This document shows positions 47,801 to 64,000 of a DNA stretch of 64,000 bases, in pieces. The stretch is from Asterias rubens (taxonomy: Eukaryota; Echinodermata; Asteroidea; Forcipulatida; Asteriidae). Location of the stretch: contig NC_047076.1 of assembly GCF_902459465.1 (NCBI RefSeq), positions 124,001-188,000 of the forward strand, written 5' to 3'. Numbering within the stretch: the stretch's first letter is position 1; each line of letters opens with the position of its first letter. A program made the position numbers and the translations under genes. The notes below the pieces were generated by a model. That model worked only from the letters and a program-made list of their open reading frames with translations. It searched no databases and was not told the DNA's origin.

Positions 47801-50800
47801 TAGGTAACGAGATCAACCGATCTACAACCTACAAATACAAACAGCAAAGTGTATAGATTTATAGTAGTTATTCTCTGTATCAAGGTTAACAAATGCCTTC
47901 CAGAAGTCTGTAGGTAACGAGATCGACCGATCTACAACCTACAAATACAAACAGCAAAGTGTATAGATTTATAGTAGTTATTCTCTGTATCAAGGTTAAC
48001 AAATACCTTCCAGAAGTCTGTAGGTAACGAGATCAACCGATCTACAACCTACAAATACAAACAGCAAAGTGTATAGATTTATAGTAGTTTTTATTTTATG
48101 TGGACAAGGCATGATAGTCTTTGGAAAAAAGTAGAAATATATTGTCACGTACACAAGGGCAGACCAACATGTACACATAGTGCAGGTTTGAAAGACATTC
48201 AATTCAATTCAATCAATATTTATTTTCATATTGGCAAAAAAATTGACAATAATAAACAAATAAAGTGCAATTATTGAAGTCAAAGGCAGTCAAGAACAGA
48301 TCAAAAATGAAATGAAATAGTAGAGAATCAATGGGTAAATACATACAGCGGGTTGCAGCTTGGTGTCATTGAGCATCTCAAGTGGTTCTGGGTCTGGACA
48401 TGAATGACCAACAATGGTTGGTCCAAAGACACGAGCAAGGTTGACTACATTCATCTTGCAAGCACGGCTCTCCGACACTCTGCAAAGGTTCATATCAGAA
48501 GCATTAAAAAAACTTTCCAAGTTACATGGATAAATAAAACAAATTCAATGGATGACTTTATATGTGATTCTGTTGATTTGGTCTTGAGTTGGCCAAGTTC
48601 AGGGAAACAAGTTCCCCAAATTATAATTAATAGTTGCTTTAGTTAAAGCTTGAGATTTTTGGATTCCCAAGTGCCCGCACTCACCTCTGCAAATGAAGCA
48701 CAACATAAGCCAGTGTATCCCGATTGACCAACGGCAACTCACTGATGGCTTGATAGGTGAAAGTGATGCTATCCTCAGGATCTGATAATCCAGCAGCTTT
48801 CATGAACGTCTCATGAAGCTTGAATGTCACCAAAGGCTCAGAAATACTACGCAGAAAGTCTTTCAACAAACCTGTGATGTTGTGGATGTCATAAACTTTT
48901 TCCTGTTGAACATATAATAATAACAATATTATAATATTAATAATATAAAATATTTATAGAAAGGTACTTCAAAAAAGTCAGCGAAAATACAAATCAAAAG
49001 ATGCAAGTCAGTACAAATCTTAAAGTAAAGATTACTTAAAGCCTAAATTAAAATACAAGTAAATGAAACAAGTTTAAAAAAAACTAACCCAAGAGGCAAC
49101 TATCTAAAAAATACCACATATTATCGGAATTCTTAGGTGCAATGCTTTATTATGGTAAAGGAATTTAAACAGATTTGTTTAGGGGCTCTTAATTTCACAT
49201 GACATTTCAATTATATTTTGCTACATTGACTTACAAAATGAAGGTCTTTTCCAAGCAAGAATTTCTCTTTGAGTTCTTTGATGATACGCTCTGATCCTGA
49301 GAGACGATATAATCCTTCTTCACTCATCCCTCGTTTCTCAATCTCAGTTATACATTGAACCTGAAATACAAGCACAATTTAAGAAAATGGTCCATTAATA
49401 TTAAACCCTTACACAGATATGTGGTAGCACTGCACACTCAAATTGTGTTAACAAAAACCAAGCATATATATGGTTGGGATTTGAACCCACAACCTTTGCA
49501 ATTCTAGAGCAGTGTCTTACCAACAATTTAATAATAATGGTCCATTAATATTCACAATTATATATAAAGCAAGTCTTTATGGTTCATGAGAGACAGCAAA
49601 CTAAGTGGTCATATAACTCACCACAATGGCAGGTACCATGGGAGATGTCGATGGTGCTACTTCACTGAGTGGGATATTAGTCGGCATCAGTCTACCCTTC
49701 TTGGGTGTTACAGTTACAGGTACACATGGTAATGGTGCTGAGCCCTGGCAGTCAGGGTGACAGACCATCCGACAATCTACACACAAATATACAGTAGTCA
49801 TTAGTTGCTTTACTTCCATTTAGAGGTTCCCTTTACTCGGGAAAAGAGTGACAACAAGAATGCAATTTACTTCATTAAACTTGATCATACCAATTGTCCA
49901 ATGTCAACATTTATCTATGAAATTGAAAAAGAAGGAAAACTACAGATACTTAAGATAGGCCTATAGAACAGTAATTGTATAAATACAAGACAAGATAAAG
50001 AGCTGATAAACAAATACAAAGTAATGAAATGGATAACAACCAAGTATGAAGGCATTTTCAGAAGCCAAAATGCAGCTTATAATCAATTCGCAGCAAAAAA
50101 CAAGACACAAACAAATAAAAACAATATCAATGAAAATTACTTGTGACAATAATTACAACACAAAATTTGAGGTAATAATAGCAATGATTTAAAGACCTAC
50201 AACTGTCTGTTGACAAGAAACCTTGACTATTAAATAACTAACTTTGAAAATTTGAGATCAAGTGGTTCAGACAGACAGATTGCAACCCCAAAACAAGCTC
50301 TCTTACCTTTGCATTTTAGTGCATACTTGCCAAACTTGATGATTTTCTTTCCACACTGAAATATTAAAAGCAAGAAAATATAGATCAGACAAGTTTCAAC
50401 AATAATTTTTTTTAGAATGAATAAGCTCTCATTTTATTTTATTATATATATAAATGCTGAGCTGATAAACTTTAAGTTTTAATTTGATTTAAGATTGCTT
50501 TTTAATAAGAAGCATTGTAAGCACATTACCGATTTGCATGTCTCTGGCTTAATGATGGTCTTTGTGCAGAAGGAATGCTGTCTCTGTTTGATAACCTTAA
50601 CAGGTTTGCTAAGATTAAGATGTTGGGTCACTGTTCCGTTGTTTAATGCTGCCTTCAGATGTTGGTTCTCAGGAAGACCCCAGAATGAATCGTCAGAGTC
50701 ATTGTGACCTACACATTGGAATGGAAGGGTATACTTGATTATTCATACAATAAAGCGTAAACAAATTGATACGCTTAATATAAAAATATACAAGTATACA

Positions 50801-53800
50801 AACAAAAAAAATAATAATAAAAATACACATACAAGAGCATGTTAGAAAGGTTAAAACATTAATAAGAAAGTGATTTTGAGTCTGCATTCATTACCTCCAC
50901 TCTTGAGGAGTTCTCTGGATGGTCTGCCACGGTTTCTTGGTCCTGGAGGGCGAGTAAAGCTCTTCTCTAGTCTTGGGACGGTTTCTACCTGAGTAGATGT
51001 CACTATTGGACCGCTTGGTGACACAGTCACAGTGGTTGTTACAACAGATGTGTCCTGAAAAAGGCACAATTTAACATGATTTAGAATTTTCAGAGATCCA
51101 CACTGGAATTTATATGAATTTGTCCATTTTGTAAAACTCAATTTAATGGAAAGAACAGCCAAAAACTTATCTTCAAAATATTATAATATTTGAATAAAGA
51201 CATAGAGAGACTTATCCAACCAACACAAAAAGCACAACTTTGATGGACGCACAGACCAAAACTATTAGTTAAGAGTTTATGAGGAATTCAATCTATTTGC
51301 ACGTAACGCTTTCATGAACACATTTTAATTAAGTAAACTTAATGGCCTTCCAATACTGTTCTTGACTTTCTGTTGATGGCAATATTTGTAGCGTACTTAC
51401 CTGTTTGTGAAGAGGGCTTGTCATGTACTGTGCTGTCTTCATTTTCTTAGGAGGTGTATCATCTTCTAGTGGGGGTGCACTCGGTCTCTGATTAACAATA
51501 AACCACAACATCAGCTTTAAAAAGGTGTGAGTGTAAATTTAGACAAAATACAAAAAATGATTTTAAAAATTTCTATTGATTATCATTTCATAAATTTGAT
51601 TAACAGTTATAATTCCGACTCTCATTTTATTAAGAGTAAAAACATAGAAGACAATACGTTGGCATGATTTACATAAATAAATAAAAACACTTCTGTGATC
51701 ATTTACTAAGACGCATTATTTGGGTGGAGGACTTGACTTATCAAAGCATCATTAGGATCTTCATAAACATATGCAAACAACTATTAATAGTCTGACGTTT
51801 CGACCCAAGCATAGTCCTTCTCGAAGGCTAAATGACTGACAACACAACAACAGGTCTAAGTGTAACCTAAGCAGTCAAGTAGAATTACATGTACATGAAT
51901 AAAGAACAAGCCAGAAAAAAACACAGCAAAAACTGAGTTCACAACAATGAGTGACAATGGCTAAATAAGCAGATGGAAACACAAACCATCTAAAGAATGC
52001 ACGTCTTACCTTCTTGGAAGCAAATCGAGTCCAAGTCTTGCCACCTCGTAGATACGATACATCTAAATCTTCTTCTGTATGGTCATAGCTTACGTCAGAT
52101 GGTGATAGAAGATCAGCAGATAATTCATGTACAGCAGAGAGTCTATTCCTTCCAGGAGTACCTCCATTCTGTTGCTCCATCCCGTTCAGAAACGCTAGAC
52201 TTTCACGCTCTTTCTCTGACAGCTGATTCATCTTGTTGTCAGCGAGTAGTTCTCGGATCAGCATGATTTGTTGCTCCTATTTATTCAATAAAATGCAAGA
52301 CTCTAGTTATCAGCAAGTAGCTCTGGAATAAGCATGATCTATTGCTCCTATTTATTCAAAACAAATGCAAGTATCTAAAGGTGTCACAATGTCATAATTT
52401 GGGCTGAAGTTGACCCAGGTTGACCCTTTTGTATATAGTTAGTAGGCACAAACGTAACATTGATACACATTCTTGCTAACCCTAAGCTCTATTGCTTTTA
52501 AAACAGTCCAACCAAATATATATGCAGAAACTAAATTAATCTTACCAACTGGTCCGTTTTTGCCTCAGCTTTTGTTCGTCTTTTCATTTCCGTATCAATA
52601 TGATTCCTGTTGATAGAGATTTGAATATTGTTTTTTATAAAAACACATGATTTGAAGGGCCTAATGTCAGTAATGTTGAAAAAATGTAAAACTGAAGAGA
52701 TAAAAGATACAGCAGAGTTGTGGTCTATTGAACTCGGTGACTCTACTACCGTACCCCATGCCATGCTCATTTCAGGACTAACATAATGATAATCTATTGA
52801 TATTAGACAATGATTTTAAAAGCTAACAACTGATAATGGTTGAAGCAAGAAAATTCCACAATCCAAAAATTAAAAAAATCAAAATGAAAATACCATATCA
52901 TTACAGGACATCCAAAACAGTAAAAATGCATTTCATGAAGACAGTTTAAGACACAACAGTAAAAATGCATTTCATAAAGACAGTAAAACACAATAGTAAA
53001 AATGCATAAAGACAGTTAAATACAATAGTAAAAATGCATTGCAGAAATAGAGTAGATACAAAGATCAGTAAAAATGCATTTCATGAAGACAGTTAAATAC
53101 AAGACGTATAAGACAGTATAAAGCAGTAAAAATGCATTTCATAAAGACAGTTTAAGATACAACAGTAAAAATACATTTCATAAAGACAGTTAAATACAAT
53201 AGTAAACATGCATGACATAAAAACAGTAGATACAACAGTAAAAATGCATTTCATGACGACAGTTTAAGATACAACAGTAAAAATACATTTCATAAAGACA
53301 GTTAAACACAATAGTAAACATGCATGACATAAAAACAGTAGATACAACAGTAAAAATGCATTGACATCAAGACAGTAGATACAACAGTAAAAATGCATTG
53401 ACATCAAGACAGTAGATACAACAGTAAAAATGCATTGACATCAAGACAGTAGATACAACAGTAAAAATGCATTGACATCAAGACAGTAGATACAACAGTA
53501 AAAATGCATTGACATCAAGACAGTAGATACAATAGTAAAAATGCATTGACATCAAGACAGTAGATACAATAGTAAAAATGCATTGACAACAAGACAGTAG
53601 ATACAAAAATGTACTTTTTAGGAGAGGAACAATAAAAGCACATTTTAGTTTAAAAATATAGATTGAGACAGTCTCTGGAATCGCTTACTAACCTGGCAAG
53701 TTTGAGTTTCACATCCAGTCCATCTTTTTCCGCTGTAACCTTGGTAATGAATTCCTGCATGTGAAGTCTCTTCTGCATCGCATCAAGCCATTGACGTCTG

Positions 53801-54170
53801 CAGGAATCTTGATTCCTTGTGAACTTCAGGAATTCTGAAGAGAAGAAAGTGGAAAACAAAACAAAGATGATTAGCTCTTATCACATAATGACATTGTTTA
53901 ATTCCGGTGATAGGAAGTGAAAGTTGTGTTCTTCTATTTAGATTTGAATGTACTTAGAAGTGGCATTTAGGTCAAGTGGTACAATTTACCTTTATGGAAA
54001 TCAGAATGAAAAACCAGTGATAATGATAAGATTTTATAAACTGTTAACAGCGAAACCCTCCGGAGGAAAGAGGCTAGAAAATAGTGTTTAATAATTATAC
54101 CTGGTTCACATCCTTTGCTCAGCACTGACTGGTAGTGACAGATCTCATCAAAGTCAGCAACAATCGACAT
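44837..54170 (-). CDS. RACGAP1: Rac GTPase-activating protein 1 (MgcRacGAP/CYK-4)
   Basis: Centralspindlin subunit that, with kinesin-6, bundles the midzone and directs cytokinesis. Sixteen coding exons, transcript order: 54170-54101, 53834-53693, 52606-52546, 52276-52010, 51487-51401, 51054-50895, 50708-50530, 50355-50307, 49776-49622, 49360-49235, 48902-48685, 48479-48347, 47828-47690, 47079-47029, 46087-45961, 44900-44837; 675 residues (human 632), all phases consistent. An N-terminal coiled-coil region (exons 1-3) is followed by a Ser/Pro linker. The C1 zinc domain starts at HSFC (His307) and runs through CRMVCHPDC. The RhoGAP domain has the arginine finger in EGLYRLSG (Arg409), DFLRSISEPL and KMNVVNLARVFGPTIVG. 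The basic tail ends FFASPTLR, close to the vertebrate terminus. Exon 13 is preceded by two partial copies of itself. Confidence 0.97.
47761..48090. repeat. 110-bp triplication including the acceptor half of RACGAP1 exon 13
   Basis: Units at 47761-47870, 47871-47980 and 47981-48090, about 98% alike. The first contains 68 nt of the true exon 13 with its acceptor. The other two, upstream in the transcript, repeat that acceptor and the codons for VVDRLISLPTDFWKAFVNL. The second unit has A-to-G at one site (Leu to Ser). Confidence 0.93.
49455..49535 (-). mobile_element. tRNA-SINE fragment in a RACGAP1 intron
   Basis: The minus strand reads TTGGTAAGACACTGCTCTAG and GTTGTGGGTTCAAATCCCAA, matching the head of the SINE at 29949. 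Confidence 0.65.
51775..51850. repeat. Fragment of an interspersed GACGTTTCGACC/CTTCTCGAAG family
   Basis: TCTGACGTTTCGACCCAAGC then TAGTCCTTCTCGAAGGCTAA. Reverse or related fragments are near 12780-12810, 62118-62150 and 62450-62485. They mark one dispersed repeat family in introns. Confidence 0.5.
52905..53610. repeat. Minisatellite in RACGAP1 intron 2, core unit 37 bp
   Basis: From 53340 to 53605 about seven near-identical 37-bp units contain ACAGTAAAAATGCATTGACA and TCAAGACAGTAGATACA. To the left (52905-53340) older, more diverged units carry CAGTAAAAATGCATTTCAT with AAGACAGTTTAAG. Confidence 0.9.
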
Positions 54171-55972
54171 TTTGCTTCAGCCGTGTGGTTGGTGCTTTTT
54201 CCTATCAATAATTAACTCACATAAGTTTCCTGCAAGAGGGAAAGAATAACACAAAACAAGTCGAGTTGAATCCTTCAGTCTTTTTACCCCTTTGCAAACA
54301 ACCATAACAATGGAGGTAAACCTATTTCTAGTAGTAGAATTATGATGAGGTTCGTTTTGCCAAAGTGATAATAGCAAAATAAAAGAGTTTACAAGTTTTA
54401 GTGTTGAGACAACTCGTCCGATGGACAACTCAACCTTTTTGGACAATGGTTGGGCCAACTCGTCGATGGTTGAATGGCCGATCACAATTACGATACTGAC
54501 CTGACAGGTAACATGAATTTCCTCTGTAAACCCCGCATTTCTGTAGTTCTTGCATGAGTATCCCAGTCTTTTATCCTTCAAGTGGCATGTAAAATTTATT
54601 TTTTGATTTAGTTTACTTTATTGGCACACCTCTACAAAAGTATCACAGAAACTAAGTTTATATAAAAACACTTTGTTTAGATTTTACGCAATATAATTTA
54701 TAAATGGTGCCAATCAATTTGAATTTTGTTCAAATGTTCTGTTAAAGTGAATTTAAAAATTGTTGTCGTGAATTGTCGTGAGGGGTCATGAGTTGTCGGT
54801 ATTTAGTGCGACCATGATTTTCCTATAATTGCTGGCATACGGAAATCTGCCACTGGCTGGAGATTGTGTGAACAGCCCTGTTCGCCAACATATTCGCGCA
54901 ACCCTAATAAAAGTGCATGTGTCCACAAGCCCGACCCCAAACTCTACACCCCATCAGAAAACCCCCCACCCCACTCCTGGAGGAAGCCCGTGCATGCCAA
55001 GTTTAGTGTAGGATGGTCCCCGGCCCTGTGTGCTGAACTGAAGCCCATGTCTACGGCCTATCCCCTACGGCTACGCTCAGCTGCTGTGAACACGAATACT
55101 ACACACAGGGCACAGGCATGACCATTTATTATCATTGACCATCCGTCGACTTGTCTTGTTCTTTGTTGATTGGCGGGTTGGCCATTCCTGGCTGGAGTTG
55201 AGTGGAAGGAGTGGCGTTTACTTTTGGCGACCCAATCAAGTCTGTCTGAACAGCGCCGGCACCGTGCTCAACTGAACACGAAAAAACGCTCAACCGATGA
55301 CCATTGCATTGTGTAATGTACAATGCTTCTGGTTGGGATTGCCATAACTATTAACTAAACGTTCTCCTGACCTGGCATGCCTGGCGCTGGCTGGAGTTGC
55401 CTGGCTGGAGTTGTCTAGCTGGCGGTTGAAATACAAATAAATACTAAAATAGACATCCGTCGAGAATCGTTGAGTTGTCTCAGTATTGGTTGAGTCGTCT
55501 GAACAGTCAAGTCGTCCAACATCCAGTTTAACCAGTTTATCCAGTATAACAACACAATATGGGAGGTCGAGTTGTCTTTTTGGTTTGGCATTAATTTTAG
55601 AAAAAAACATTACATTTCATTCACGTGTTTTCAGAATCAGTTTGGAGTCAGCCATTTCCGTTTCCTACAGTAAAAAGCAACATTAGTATCGAAATATAGT
55701 ATTATTGTACTCAAAGTACATTAACAACCAATAAAAAGAAACAAAACTTTTGCATTTATACGTAAAAATACCCACCTTTTTGTTCAAGACGTGCACACAC
55801 CAACAACTCACCCAAACGGTTTTAATTTTGGAACGTAAATGCTCTTCCGGTTAATGTGACCAATCACAGACGCCGGATTTCTCATGACGCGTTTGACGTA
55901 GTCGACACGCACGGTCTTCCGGAGTTTACCGAGAGTTACCGAATGTGTACCTCGCTCTCATTCTGTTCGTCA
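54171..55972. other. Divergent intergenic region between RACGAP1 and ATP5F1B
   Basis: Both promoters lie here. The middle part holds repeated CAACTCGTCC/GGACGACTTGA-type words in opposite orientations (54405-54480 and 55460-55520), suggesting a degraded inverted element. Next to ATP5F1B are ETS- and CCAAT-type motifs. No intact gene is seen; the small open frames at 54829-55610 overlap each other on both strands. Confidence 0.6.
55844..55922 (+). promoter_or_regulatory. ETS and CCAAT motifs of the ATP5F1B promoter
   Basis: CTTCCGG at 55844-55850, CCAAT at 55860-55864 (GACCAATCACAG) and CTTCCGG again at 55916-55922, all within 130 bp of the chosen ATG. ETS plus CCAAT without a TATA box is common in nuclear genes for mitochondrial proteins. 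No TATA box was noticed. Confidence 0.5.
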
Positions 55973-63335
<7,363 letters not shown>

Positions 63336-64000
63336 AGGTCTCACTTCTAATTGGTATCTGCCAATATGTAGAATATCCCTCGGCTTAGAAATTTATTATT
63401 AACAGCTAAGAATTATAATTATATGAGGTTATAGAGCGTTGAAGTCCAAGACCAGGTTTTGTTAAGAATTGTTTGTGATTTGAAAAAATAAATGTGTTTT
63501 TGGTTTTTGTGCAACATCAGTTTGAATAAGAATTTGGTAGAGATTTTATGAATAACGGGGGATTGTGTGGGAGAATGCTTGTTTGGTTAGAATTTCTTAC
63601 ACTCCTGTGTGTGTTGGTGTAATGGGTTACATAATATGATCACTGAGGTTTAAGGTTTTCTAATAGCAAAACCAAAACAAGTTTTTGGCAATAAAAAATT
63701 TGAATTAACATAATGGCATATGGGGGCCCTACAGACCGAGGAATAAGTACTGAACATATTCTTGTTATTTAAAAAATGGGCTGTCTGAATTTTGGTGTTC
63801 ATGCGGACATGATATTTTGGTAAAATTTCTGACTTTGGAGTAAAATTTGCAAAATTGTATTGAGATGTGAATACACTTCAATACATTGTTACATGTGGAT
63901 CAGCCATTGCACTATATATAATTCGCATCCTTTCTTCCAAGGGCCAAATCATATGCCTGTTGTAATCCTTTGAATACAGGGATTCCTCTAAATAGTTATA
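63336..64000 (+). other. ATP5F1B 3' UTR and downstream flank
   Basis: AATAAA at 63487-63492, about 150 bp after the stop, is the likely poly(A) signal. The remaining 500 bp holds no recognisable gene. Confidence 0.6.

Noticed and set aside
54829-55610. Small frames of 60-106 codons on both strands upstream of ATP5F1B
   Set aside because: They overlap each other and a degraded inverted repeat; no conserved motif.
55856-55972. Upstream in-frame Met for ATP5F1B
   Set aside because: It would place a polar, acidic stretch before the targeting peptide and overlap the ETS and CCAAT motifs.

Overview
The window is a gene-dense piece of an animal nuclear genome. It carries eight protein-coding loci with GT-AG introns, interspersed with DNA-transposon foldbacks, tRNA-derived SINE fragments, LINE 3' ends and minisatellites. 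The proteins are standard metazoan orthologues. Their similarity to the human proteins, together with the style of the repeats (short foldback elements with CCGGAAGT cores, an element ending TTAAAGGCAGTG), suggests a marine invertebrate deuterostome, most likely an echinoderm such as a sea star. That assignment is inference; no species marker was seen.

Layout, left to right: (1) 1-6054, minus strand: N-terminal half of USP40, a ubiquitin protease, running off the left edge. (2) 8487-14125, plus: complete ASNS (asparagine synthetase), divergent from USP40, with a candidate amino-acid response element between them. (3) 16408-19338, plus: a coactosin-like ADF-H gene with a signal-peptide first exon and a frameshift in exon 4. 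(4) 20988-30616, plus: an OVCA2/FSH-type serine hydrolase whose introns hold most of the transposon debris and a long 24-bp minisatellite. (5) 30734-31261, plus: intronless ADAT2, 117 bp downstream of the hydrolase. (6) 31262-38055: repeats and dead LINEs. (7) 38056-41001, plus: ARL5, a small GTPase. (8) 44837-54170, minus: RACGAP1 (centralspindlin RhoGAP), convergent with ARL5. (9) 55973-63335, plus: ATP5F1B (mitochondrial ATP synthase beta), divergent from RACGAP1. Coding exons were assembled by hand, and every junction given keeps reading phase except the exon 4 frameshift in the coactosin-like gene.

The most notable finding is in the introns of ATP5F1B. Eight of nine introns each hold a 132-134-nt element that folds as a box H/ACA snoRNA: hairpin, H box, hairpin, ACA plus 3 nt. 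Six copies are near-identical, one is diverged with compensatory changes, and one is a distant paralogue with different pockets. The 3' pocket of seven copies is complementary to a conserved stretch of 18S rRNA recalled from memory, with the uridine 15 nt from the ACA. This looks like a multi-copy guide-RNA family co-expressed with an abundant housekeeping mRNA.

A second theme is tandem duplication of splice junctions. USP40 exon 4, RACGAP1 exon 13 and ATP5F1B exon 6 are each accompanied by partial exon copies that carry a splice site, and ASNS intron 7 holds eight tandem acceptor-like units.
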